Assembly (NCBI GenBank): GCA_945787925.1
Contig: CALZJY010000171.1
Location: 1 to 5,150, forward strand
Length of the DNA stretch: 5,150 bases
Direction: 5' to 3'
Source of the DNA: an uncultured Anaerosporobacter sp.
GTDB taxonomy: Bacteria > Bacillota > Clostridia > Lachnospirales > Lachnospiraceae
Each line of letters opens with the position of its first letter. Within the stretch, counting starts at the first letter, position 1. Below the pieces are notes generated by a model. It was given only the letters and a program-made list of their open reading frames with translations. It ran no database searches and was not told the DNA's origin. The translations under genes and the position numbers were made by a program. Below, in pieces: positions 1 through 5,150 of this stretch.

Positions 1-258
1 TTCACGGTCGGGATCGGTAGCAAGATAGATTTTATCCGCTTTCTTCACTTCCTTGCGAAGTTTGGCAAGAAGTTCCCCTTTTCCACGAATCGTAATATAC
101 TTTGGTTCACAATCATTTTCTATATCAATACCTAACTGACTTTTAGGTAAATCTCTTACATGCCCATTAGATGCCATTACTTCATAATTAGCACCTAGAT
201 ATTTTTTAATAGTCTTTGCTTTAGCAGGTGATTCTACTATCACCAAATACTTTGGCAT
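1..258 (-). CDS. topA: DNA topoisomerase I, N-terminal part (runs off the window)
   Basis: Type IA topoisomerase that relaxes negative supercoils through a transient 5'-phosphotyrosine break in one strand. The first 86 residues are visible and the frame stays open to the window edge. They form most of the N-terminal Toprim domain. The protein opens MPKYLVIVESPAKAKTIKKYLG, with the conserved Toprim glutamate at residue 10, continues through the ASNGHVRDLP segment (about 29-38), and ends at LATDPDRE, which supplies the metal-binding acidic residues D82, D84 and E86. The catalytic tyrosine and any C-terminal zinc modules lie outside the window. The ATG is supported by GGGAG at 266-270, 7 nt upstream, and by the family's usual start. 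It lies 266 nt downstream of dprA, an order (dprA-topA) common in Firmicutes. A separate promoter is proposed at 361-389. Family assignment is very secure. Confidence 0.96.
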   Translation of the reverse strand, partial: MPKYLVIVESPAKAKTIKKYLGANYEVMASNGHVRDLPKSQLGIDIENDCEPKYITIRGKGELLAKLRKEVKKADKIYLATDPDRE

Positions 259-339
259 ATTACCACTCCCTTACTTCTAGTATCGTCTCATTATTATGAA
301 CTATAATCCCCAATTACACAATGCTAAACAAATCTCTTA

Positions 340-360
340 TGTCTCGCTCTAAACGAGACA
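340..360 (-). promoter_or_regulatory. Perfect dyad at the topA transcription start (operator or 5' stem-loop)
   Basis: Arms TGTCTCG (354-360) and CGAGACA (340-346), read on the minus strand, are perfect 7-nt inverted repeats around a 7-nt centre (347-353). The dyad begins directly after the proposed -10 element, so it spans the expected start site. It could be a repressor operator, or the first stem-loop of the topA leader RNA. No T-tract follows on either strand, so it is not an intrinsic terminator. I do not recognise it as a known regulator's box. Confidence 0.45.
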
Positions 361-389
361 ATAATACACTACTTTTTTACTATAATCAA
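361..389 (-). promoter_or_regulatory. Predicted vegetative (SigA-type) promoter of topA
   Basis: On the minus strand, TTGATT (384-389) and TATTAT (361-366) are separated by 17 nt; these match the -35 and -10 consensus at 4/6 and 5/6 positions. Transcription would start near 354, giving a leader of roughly 95 nt before the topA ATG. Upstream lies an almost purely A/T stretch (about 393-412) that could act as an UP-like or easily melted element. It is flanked by 5-nt inverted arms, AAGCA at 413-417 and TGCTT at 388-392. A second perfect TATAAT at 392-397 lacks a usable -35. The start site has not been mapped. Confidence 0.5.
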
Positions 390-483
390 GCATTATATAA
401 TATTTTTTTATTTGCTTATAATTTCATAACAGTTTGCTACAATTGATAATAATGCCCTATTTTCACACATCCCCTAGTGTTTA

Positions 484-496
484 TTCTGTAACAGAA
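484..496. repeat. Short palindrome downstream of dprA
   Basis: TTCTGT and ACAGAA flank a single central base, forming a 13-nt palindrome 28 nt beyond the dprA stop codon. As RNA it could form only about 5 bp with a 3-nt loop and has no T-tract, so it is not a convincing terminator. No other convincing terminator is visible after dprA. Some read-through into topA is therefore possible. Confidence 0.25.
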
Positions 497-524
497 GCTT
501 CCATTTTATGTACCATCCTATCTT

Positions 525-1664
525 TTACAGGCTTCTTGTATAATAGTTTTTAATCGGCTGAGAAATTACCCCTTTCACTTCCATAATCACTAAGATTGAT
601 AGCAGTTTCGGAATCGGAATCTTAGTCTCTTCCACAATCTGATCGATGTGCTTTGGATCTAATCCAAGTTGGTAATACACAGTTCTCTGCTCTGCAGTCA
701 ACTCCTCCTCTAGCAATGGATCCCTGCACAACATCTCTTGTTTCACTTCTATTCTTTTTTCTTCATATTTATCTGCATAATAATCTAGGATCTCTTGAGG
801 CGAGCTTACAATCTCCGCTCCCATCTTAATCAAGTTGTTCGTGCCACCAGATAATACATCCGTAATCCTCCCTGGAATCACAAATACATCCCGTCCTTGT
901 TCTAACGCTTGATCCACCGTAATTAACGACCCAGATTGTAGCTTTGCCTCCACTACAAGTACACCATCGCACATTCCACTGATCAGCCGATTCCTCCTAG
1001 GAAAATTCCCAGCCCTAGGCACCGTCCCCAATGGAAGTTCACTCATAATCCCCCCCTGTTTCTCAAGCTTCATATACAAATCCATATTTTCTCTCGGATA
1101 ACAATAATCCACTCCACACCCCAGTACCGCAAGAGAATATCCATTTGCACGCAATGCTCCTTCATGGCTATATCCATCAATTCCTCTAGCCATTCCACTA
1201 ATCACCTGGGCGCCAGCCTCTGCCAGATGATATCCAAAATACTTTGCCACTTCTTTTCCATACTCCGAACAATTCCTTGCTCCTACCATCGCAATGGACA
1301 ACACACCCTCCTTGGGCAGCATTCCATTTACATAGATTCCATATGGCGGATCATATAGCGTTCGCAGCTTCTTTGGATAACGTTCCTCCTCAATCGAGAT
1401 AAATTCATATCCACGCCTTGCAACCTCCCCATACTCCCTCTTAATCTGCTCAAGGGAACGGCTCGCTATAATATTCATAATGTCTCTTTGCGTCAACGCC
1501 TTTACCAAAGATAACTCTTCACTTCCCGCACCATAAATCCACTCCACATCATTAAAATAATGAAGCAACTCACTCATCTTTTTATGTCCGATTCCATCAA
1601 TGTTACAAAACCAATACCACAACTCCTGCCTCGTTAACGTTTCTTCCAATATGACTTCCTCCAT
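525..1664 (-). CDS. dprA: DNA-processing protein DprA (Smf family)
   Basis: Binds incoming single-stranded DNA in the cytoplasm, protects it and loads RecA during natural transformation; homologues also occur in species not known to be transformable. The 379-residue protein has an N-terminal helix-hairpin-like region (about 1-80), then the DprA Rossmann-like domain (about 95-290). That domain carries VGARNCSEYG (127-136), SGMARGID (156-163), GCGVDYCYPREN (about 182-193), SELPLG (about 208-213), FPRRNRLISG (221-230) and VVEAKLQSGSLIT (about 237-249). A C-terminal winged-helix, DML1-like domain follows (about 322-374). The frame is open 14 codons further upstream, to an ATG at 1706. The ATG at 1664 is preferred because it has a strong ribosome-binding site and sits 2 nt after the comM stop, while the upstream one lacks a good site and would overlap comM by 40 nt. 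Co-transcription with comM is very likely. Confidence 0.95.
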   Translation of the reverse strand: MEEVILEETLTRQELWYWFCNIDGIGHKKMSELLHYFNDVEWIYGAGSEELSLVKALTQRDIMNIIASRSLEQIKREYGEVARRGYEFISIEEERYPKKLRTLYDPPYGIYVNGMLPKEGVLSIAMVGARNCSEYGKEVAKYFGYHLAEAGAQVISGMARGIDGYSHEGALRANGYSLAVLGCGVDYCYPRENMDLYMKLEKQGGIMSELPLGTVPRAGNFPRRNRLISGMCDGVLVVEAKLQSGSLITVDQALEQGRDVFVIPGRITDVLSGGTNNLIKMGAEIVSSPQEILDYYADKYEEKRIEVKQEMLCRDPLLEEELTAEQRTVYYQLGLDPKHIDQIVEETKIPIPKLLSILVIMEVKGVISQPIKNYYTRSL

Positions 1665-1666
1665 CC

Positions 1667-3202
1667 TTACTCCCTCCAATACTTTTGATCCACACTTCGG
1701 TAACATACCGCTTCTGCTAAATGTTCCTGCTTTATCCGCTCTTCTCCCGCTAAGTCTGCAATGGTCCTTGCAACCTTCAAAATGCGATGATATGCCCTAG
1801 CACTCAAATGAAACTGTTCAAACATTACTGCCAAAAAAGCCTTTTCCTCTTTTCCAATACAACAATACCGTTCCATCATCTTCGGTGTTAACTGCGCATT
1901 AAAATAAACCCCTTCTCCTTTATAGCGCTCTAGCTGTATCTTTCTCGCCCGCAACACCCGCTTTCTAATTACCTCACTACTTTCTTCCTTCGTATTACTT
2001 TGTAACTCTGCACATTCTACTTTGGTCGCCTCTGTCACAATATCAATTCGGTCTAAAAATGGTTTCGAAATCCTCCCTAAATATTTCTTTACTTGATGTT
2101 CGGTACAACTACAATGGTTTCGATCCGGATAATAACCGCATTTACATGGATTCATCGCGCCACAGACCATAATATTGGCTGGATATACGAATGTCCCATG
2201 ATTTCTTGCAATCATGACCTTTCGCTCTTCCAATGGCTGCCGCAATAACTCTAATGCTCCACTCTTAAACTCTGACAATTCATCCAAAAACAACACACCT
2301 CCAGATGCCAAAGAAACTTCTCCCGGATGTACCGTTTTCCCTCCTCCAACCATTGCCACAGCAGTCGCTGTGTGATGTGGCGCACGAAAAGGCCGCCGAT
2401 CGACAAACGCTTGCTTTTCCGACAATAATCCGCTTATGCTATAAATACTCGATATTTCTAAACTCTCCTCCAAACTAAGTGGCGGCATAATGGTTGGAAT
2501 TCGTTCTGCTAGCATCGTCTTTCCAGCACCAGGCGGTCCAATCAAGATGATATTATGTAATCCACTTACTGCCACTTCAATCGCCCGCTTTGCAGCCTGC
2601 TGGCCTACTACATCCGCAAAGTCAATTTCCCATTCCTTCGTATGTCTAAGCAACATTTCCTCTGGTTCTACATAAGTCGGCTCGATATACACTCGATTCA
2701 TCAAATAATCAACCACTTCTTTGAGGCTTACGACACCAATCACCTCAATCCCGTCAATTACTGCGCCCTCTGTCGCATTCTCTTTTGGAACAAGACACCG
2801 CTTCATCCCTGCACGTTTTGCACCTTTTACAATAGGAAGAATCCCATTCACTCTTCGAACTTCACCATTCAAGCTAAGTTCGCCCACGATCATAGTCTTA
2901 TCTAACCCCTTCTCCGTAACCATTCCAATCCCCGCCAAGATTGCTATCGCAATCGGAAGATCAAATACCGTCCCTTCCTTCCTAACATCTGCTGGAGATA
3001 AATTTACTGTAATTCGTTTTGGCATCATATAAAATCCTGCATTCTTCATTGCGATGCGAACTCGTTCTTTCGCTTCCCTCACTTCTCCCGACAAGTATCC
3101 AACCATCGAAAATATAGGTAGTCCATCGGAAACATCTGCCTCTACCGTGATGACTTCTCCATCAATACCACTTACGGTACCGCTATATACTTTACTAAAC
3201 AT
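1667..3202 (-). CDS. comM: ComM/YifB-family AAA+ ATPase (Mg-chelatase-like)
   Basis: A hexameric AAA+ protein. The characterised ComM of naturally competent Proteobacteria is a branch-migration helicase that helps integrate transforming DNA; the role here is inferred by family. The 511 residues match the usual length. An N-terminal Lon-protease-like domain (about 1-170) carries the typical GLPIFSMVG and ITVNLSPADVRKEGTVFDLPIA segments but no protease role is implied. The AAA+ core has Walker A GPPGAGKT (222-229), Walker B VLFLDE (303-308), and a family-typical cysteine cluster (C353, C355, C364, C366) in NPCKCGYYPDRNHCSC. The C-terminal helical part (about 435-511) contains LSARAYHRILKVARTIADL. 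The ATG follows AAGGG at 3208-3212 and matches the conserved N-terminus. It leads a two-gene unit with dprA, which fits shared work on recombination of incoming DNA. I see no missing key residue. Confidence 0.95.
   Translation of the reverse strand: MFSKVYSGTVSGIDGEVITVEADVSDGLPIFSMVGYLSGEVREAKERVRIAMKNAGFYMMPKRITVNLSPADVRKEGTVFDLPIAIAILAGIGMVTEKGLDKTMIVGELSLNGEVRRVNGILPIVKGAKRAGMKRCLVPKENATEGAVIDGIEVIGVVSLKEVVDYLMNRVYIEPTYVEPEEMLLRHTKEWEIDFADVVGQQAAKRAIEVAVSGLHNIILIGPPGAGKTMLAERIPTIMPPLSLEESLEISSIYSISGLLSEKQAFVDRRPFRAPHHTATAVAMVGGGKTVHPGEVSLASGGVLFLDELSEFKSGALELLRQPLEERKVMIARNHGTFVYPANIMVCGAMNPCKCGYYPDRNHCSCTEHQVKKYLGRISKPFLDRIDIVTEATKVECAELQSNTKEESSEVIRKRVLRARKIQLERYKGEGVYFNAQLTPKMMERYCCIGKEEKAFLAVMFEQFHLSARAYHRILKVARTIADLAGEERIKQEHLAEAVCYRSVDQKYWRE
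1672..1677 (-). promoter_or_regulatory. Ribosome-binding site that decides the dprA start
   Basis: GGAGGG on the minus strand lies 7-8 nt upstream of the ATG at 1664. It sits inside the last codons of comM (Trp-Arg-Glu-stop). The arrangement fits translational coupling, with ribosomes finishing comM restarting on dprA. The alternative ATG at 1706 has only a weak purine stretch before it. Confidence 0.75.
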
Positions 3203-3236
3203 AACATCCCTTCTTCGTTCTCTCTATGCCATGTCC

Positions 3237-3264
3237 AGTATAACAAACCTCGTATTCGAAACAA
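3237..3264 (-). promoter_or_regulatory. Possible extended -10 promoter of comM-dprA
   Basis: On the minus strand, TATACT (3237-3242) is preceded directly by TGT (3243-3245), giving an extended -10 element. A weak -35, TTGTTT (3259-3264), lies 16 nt upstream of the hexamer. Transcription would start near 3230, leaving a leader of about 28 nt. The -35 matches the consensus at only three positions, so the call rests mainly on the extended -10. Confidence 0.4.
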
Positions 3265-3340
3265 ATATCCATGTAACACCTTCCATCCTTCCTTGCACAA
3301 TCAAGAACAGACAAGTTAATTTTCTCAAAAATACTTTTAA

Positions 3341-3381
3341 TTATCACATAGGGAATTGCAACACAATTTCCTATGTAATAA
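3341..3381. repeat. Long imperfect hairpin between nrdR and comM
   Basis: Arms 3346-3358 and 3364-3376 pair over 13 bp with one mismatch (G-U in a plus-strand RNA, C-A in a minus-strand RNA), around a 5-nt loop. After a further mismatch (3345/3377), four more pairs join 3341-3344 to 3378-3381. The outer edge overlaps the T-tract of the nrdR terminator by 2 nt. Neither strand has a T-run after the stem, so it does not look like an intrinsic terminator itself. It could be an operator, an RNA structure, or one copy of a dispersed palindromic repeat. Confidence 0.5.
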
Positions 3382-3403
3382 AAAAGAGTCCATCTCTGGA
3401 CTC
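3380..3403 (-). terminator. Rho-independent terminator of nrdR
   Basis: Inverted arms at 3386-3392 (GAGTCCA, plus strand) and 3397-3403 (TGGACTC) form a perfect 7-bp stem with a 4-nt loop. On the minus strand the stem is followed by six Ts (3380-3385). It starts only 2 nt after the nrdR stop codon. Confidence 0.88.
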
Positions 3404-3405
3404 CT

Positions 3406-3864
3406 TTACTGCTTTGTATCTAAAATTTTCTTAATCTCACTCATAAAGGTGTTTACATCTTTAAACTCACGATATACTGATGCAAACCTCACATAGGCAA
3501 CTTCATCTAACTCTTTTAGCTTATCCATTAATAATTCACCAATCGTATTGCTTGGTACCTCTTTTTCTTCCATATTAAAGATTGTATTCTCAATATCATC
3601 TACTAACGCATTAATCTGATCTACAGACACTGGACGCTTATGGCATGAACGAAATACACCTGCCTCAATTTTCGTACGGTCATATGGCTCGCGTGTGTTA
3701 TCCTTCTTAATTACAACAAGCGGTATTGATTCGACTTTCTCGTATGTCGTAAAACGTTTCAAACATGTATCACATTGTCTTCTACGACGAATCGAACAAT
3801 TATCATCCGCCGGTCTAGAATCAATTACTTTTGTATTCTCTGCTCCACAAAACGGGCACTTCAT
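3406..3864 (-). CDS. nrdR: Transcriptional repressor NrdR
   Basis: A nucleotide-sensing repressor of ribonucleotide reductase operons. Its ATP-cone binds (d)ATP, which changes oligomeric state and DNA binding at paired NrdR boxes. The 152 residues are the normal length. The N-terminal zinc ribbon uses C3, C6, C31 and C34, with an arginine-rich stretch (R26-R29) and the signature KRFTTYE (35-41). The ATP-cone spans about 49-139, starting VVIKKDNTREPYDRTKI and including VAYVRFASVYREF (121-133). The start is fixed by the conserved MxCPxC opening and by AGGAGG at 3872-3877, 7 nt upstream of the ATG. It has its own promoter and terminator, so it appears to be a monocistronic unit, possibly with some read-through from ylmC. 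I saw no convincing NrdR box in its upstream region and no ribonucleotide reductase gene in the window, so its targets lie elsewhere. Its position beside ylmC and sigG is common in Clostridia as far as I recall. Confidence 0.97.
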   Translation of the reverse strand: MKCPFCGAENTKVIDSRPADDNCSIRRRRQCDTCLKRFTTYEKVESIPLVVIKKDNTREPYDRTKIEAGVFRSCHKRPVSVDQINALVDDIENTIFNMEEKEVPSNTIGELLMDKLKELDEVAYVRFASVYREFKDVNTFMSEIKKILDTKQ

Positions 3865-3950
3865 ATTGCATCCTCCTACAAACTTACAAGTTCCAACCCT
3901 ATCTATTCTATGTCATACGTTTACACATTTTTCTAATAGTTCTATAGATA

Positions 3951-3978
3951 AGTATAAAGTAATCTAGGGTTCTGTCAA
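3951..3978 (-). promoter_or_regulatory. Predicted strong vegetative promoter of nrdR
   Basis: A perfect TTGACA -35 (3973-3978) and a TATACT -10 (3951-3956, 5/6 match) are separated by 16 nt on the minus strand. Transcription would begin near 3944, giving a leader of about 80 nt before the nrdR ATG. This is the best sigma-A match in the window. It lies in the 153-nt gap after ylmC, where I see no clear terminator. Confidence 0.75.
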
Positions 3979-4017
3979 GTATTTTCAACTTTTTTTATAC
4001 CAATTGACTCTCTTTCT

Positions 4018-4278
4018 CTATATTTTACACTTTGTAAGCACTTCCTCTAACGTAACGTCTACAAGAATAATATCTGGTCCAATCTGCCGAATACTAGCCC
4101 AATCAATGACATACTCCGTATCCCTTCCTAAAATCCCCCACACCTTACATGGTCCAGGCACAATGATCTTCAGGATACATCCGGTTTCAATGTCTATCTC
4201 AACATCTCCTACATAACCTAACCTCTCACAGTTACATGCATTGATTACTTCTTTCTGCCTTAAATCATAAATTCTCAT
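4018..4278 (-). CDS. ylmC: YlmC/YmxH-family sporulation protein (PRC-barrel)
   Basis: A small PRC-barrel protein of the family found in endospore formers; its molecular role is not established. The 86-residue form begins MRIYDLRQKEVINACNCERLG and shows the typical beta-rich pattern RLGYVGDVEIDIETG (19-33), PGPCKVWG (41-48) and IDWASIRQIGPDIILVDV (58-75). It contains five cysteines (C15, C17, C34, C44, C84), which is many for its size. The open frame extends 17 codons upstream to an ATG at 4329. I prefer the ATG at 4278 because AGGTG lies 7 nt before it, the family starts at about this point, and the upstream ATG has no ribosome-binding site and falls inside the candidate promoter. No signal peptide or membrane segment is visible. 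It follows sigG, as is usual in Firmicutes, but is separated from it by a terminator. Confidence 0.88.
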   Translation of the reverse strand: MRIYDLRQKEVINACNCERLGYVGDVEIDIETGCILKIIVPGPCKVWGILGRDTEYVIDWASIRQIGPDIILVDVTLEEVLTKCKI

Positions 4279-4285
4279 ATATATA

Positions 4286-4290
4286 CACCT
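4286..4290 (-). promoter_or_regulatory. Ribosome-binding site that decides the ylmC start
   Basis: AGGTG on the minus strand lies 7 nt upstream of the ATG at 4278. No comparable sequence precedes the in-frame ATG at 4329, so the shorter protein is favoured. Confidence 0.65.
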
Positions 4291-4314
4291 AATTTCTTCT
4301 AGTAATCCAGTATA

Positions 4315-4344
4315 AATATATGTTTCCATACGCTTGTACTATAC
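4315..4344 (-). promoter_or_regulatory. Candidate sporulation-sigma promoter of ylmC
   Basis: On the minus strand, GTATAGT (4338-4344) and CATATATT (4315-4322) are 15 nt apart. From established Bacillus consensus sequences, CATATATT resembles the SigE -10 (CATACA-T), and the GTATA core resembles -35 elements of the SigF/SigG/SigE group. Neither half is perfect, and the window cannot tell which sigma would read it. Transcription would start near 4308, about 30 nt before the preferred ATG. No good vegetative promoter was seen in the same gap. Confidence 0.3.
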
Positions 4345-4355
4345 AACTCTGAATG

Positions 4356-4387
4356 AAAAAAGGCTATGTCACTCTGATGACATAGCC
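4356..4387 (-). terminator. Rho-independent terminator of sigG
   Basis: Perfect 10-bp arms, GGCTATGTCA (4362-4371) and TGACATAGCC (4378-4387), enclose a 6-nt loop. On the minus strand the stem is followed by six Ts (4356-4361). It lies about 24 nt beyond the sigG stop codon and separates sigG from ylmC. Confidence 0.92.
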
Positions 4388-4411
4388 CTTTTCCTCACAC
4401 CATAGGCTCTT

Positions 4412-5150
4412 CTAATGAGAAAGATAGTTCTTCATATTTTTTAAAGCACTTTTTTCAAGCCTACTTACCTGCGCTTGGGAGATATCAATTTCTTTTGCAA
4501 CTTCCATCTGTGTCTTTCCTTCGAAAAAACGAAGTTTGATGATATGATGCTCACGATCAGGAAGTTTTTCCATCGCCTCTTTCAGAGAGATTTCTTCAAT
4601 CCAGCTCTCCTCTTTACTTTTCTTATCACTGATCTGGTCCATAATATAAAGGGTATCGCCTCCCTCAGAATAGACCGGTTCATAAAGAGATACTGGATTT
4701 TGAATCGCATCCAATGCAAATACAATATCTTCACTACTGATTCCTATCTCCTTGGATATTTCTCCTACTGTTGGTTCCTTATCGTTTCGCTTCATCAGCT
4801 CTTCTTTTGCATAAATCGCCTTATAAGCAGTATCACGTAGTGAGCGACTCACTCGGATTGTATTGTTATCTCTAAGATACCTACGTATCTCACCGATGAT
4901 CATCGGTACGGCATACGTTGAAAACTTTACATTTTGAGAAATATCAAAATTATCAATCGCTTTCATCAGGCCAATACATCCAATCTGAAACAAATCATCC
5001 ACGTTTTCATTACTGTTCGTAAAACGCTGAATTATACTCAACACTAATCGTAAATTCCCTTTTATATAAAGTTCTCTTGCCTCTTTATCACCTTTTAAGA
5101 TTCTCTGAAACAATTCGTCCTTTTCACTATTTTTTAACAAGGGTAATTTC
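4412..5150 (-). CDS. sigG: RNA polymerase sporulation-specific sigma factor SigG (5' end outside window)
   Basis: Late forespore-specific sigma factor that directs RNA polymerase to genes for DNA protection, germination and signalling to the mother cell. A TTG at 5138-5140 could be read as a start, but the frame continues upstream to the window edge as K-L-P, matching the conserved SKLPVLKN segment near residue 15 of Bacillus SigG. The gene is therefore cut, with roughly 14 N-terminal residues missing by my recollection of that protein. Counting from the TTG codon as residue 1, region 2 spans about 28-92 (NLRLVLSIIQRF, DDLFQIGCIGLMKAIDNFD, KFSTYAVPMIIGEIRRYLRDNN). Region 3 spans about 97-165 (VSRSLRDTAYKA, EPTVGEISKEIG). 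Region 4 spans about 185-235, with helix-turn-helix EVAKEIDISQAQVSRLEK. The VSRSLRD, ALDAIQNPVSLYEPVY and SQAQVSRLEK segments favour SigG over SigF. A strong terminator follows. Upstream sigE, its usual neighbour, is outside the window. Confidence 0.95.
   Translation of the reverse strand, partial: KLPLLKNSEKDELFQRILKGDKEARELYIKGNLRLVLSIIQRFTNSNENVDDLFQIGCIGLMKAIDNFDISQNVKFSTYAVPMIIGEIRRYLRDNNTIRVSRSLRDTAYKAIYAKEELMKRNDKEPTVGEISKEIGISSEDIVFALDAIQNPVSLYEPVYSEGGDTLYIMDQISDKKSKEESWIEEISLKEAMEKLPDREHHIIKLRFFEGKTQMEVAKEIDISQAQVSRLEKSALKNMKNYLSH

Noticed and set aside
408..470. Small minus-strand frame of 20 codons (MCENRALL...) in the dprA-topA gap
   Set aside because: AGGGG directly abuts the ATG with no spacing, the frame is very short and it runs into the A/T-rich promoter region. 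No support as a gene.
3244..3258. LexA-like pattern (CGAAT, 5 nt, GTTTG) in the comM promoter spacer
   Set aside because: The Gram-positive LexA box has a fixed 4-nt centre; here it is 5 nt, and both half-sites have a mismatch. The position is attractive, but the match is not good enough to call.
3222..3284. Small minus-strand frame before comM (MEGVTWIFVSNTRFVILDMA, 20 residues), with AAGGAAGG just upstream of its ATG
   Set aside because: The purine run abuts the ATG, the peptide resembles nothing I recognise, and it overlaps the proposed comM promoter. Most likely chance.
3054..3434. 126-codon plus-strand frame across the comM start and the comM-nrdR gap
   Set aside because: It is antisense to the comM N-terminus and the nrdR terminator, shows no recognisable domain, and no promoter or ribosome-binding site stands out. 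It is a shadow frame.
3865..4017. Search by eye for NrdR boxes (autoregulation) upstream of nrdR
   Set aside because: No pair of sites resembling the ACAC-A/T-rich-GTGT palindrome was found, so autoregulation cannot be claimed.
3908..4387. Shared 8-mer CTATGTCA in the nrdR leader (3908-3915) and the sigG terminator (4364-4371)
   Set aside because: An eight-base match in AT-rich DNA is expected by chance over this distance, and the two contexts differ.
4475..4840. 121-codon plus-strand frame antisense to sigG
   Set aside because: It mirrors the strongly conserved SigG coding sequence and has no family resemblance. Shadow frame.

Overview
The window reads as an ordinary chromosomal core region of an AT-rich, endospore-forming Firmicute. 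I would place it in the Clostridia, probably near the Lachnospiraceae, but that is inference from gene order and protein style, not a search result. All six genes lie on the minus strand. In transcription order, from high to low coordinates, they are sigG (forespore sigma factor, 5' end cut by the window), ylmC (PRC-barrel sporulation protein), nrdR (ribonucleotide reductase repressor), comM/yifB (AAA+ ATPase), dprA (ssDNA/RecA-loading protein) and topA (topoisomerase I, 3' part cut by the window). No mobile element, CRISPR array, rRNA or tRNA gene, or phage gene is visible.

Transcription units inferred from the sequence: sigG ends in a strong hairpin plus T-tract terminator. ylmC then has a possible sporulation-sigma promoter and its own ribosome-binding site, which points to a shorter protein than the longest open frame. 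nrdR has a near-consensus vegetative promoter and a compact terminator right after its stop codon. comM has a plausible extended -10 promoter. dprA begins 2 nt after the comM stop codon and its Shine-Dalgarno sequence lies inside the end of comM, so the two are almost certainly co-transcribed. topA follows after a 266-nt AT-rich gap that holds its own promoter and a perfect 7-bp dyad at the expected transcription start.

Functionally the window joins three themes. sigG and ylmC belong to spore development. NrdR controls dNTP supply. ComM, DprA and TopA act on DNA: ComM drives branch migration during integration of transforming DNA, DprA loads RecA onto incoming ssDNA, and TopA relaxes negative supercoils. 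The products with well-characterised families carry the expected motifs, and none of the complete genes shows a frameshift or truncation.

I did not find an undescribed biological system here. The items most worth a second look are small non-coding ones: the dyad at the topA start site, the second hairpin beyond the nrdR terminator, the candidate sporulation promoter of ylmC, and a substitution in SigG at a position reported in Bacillus subtilis to matter for anti-sigma control.
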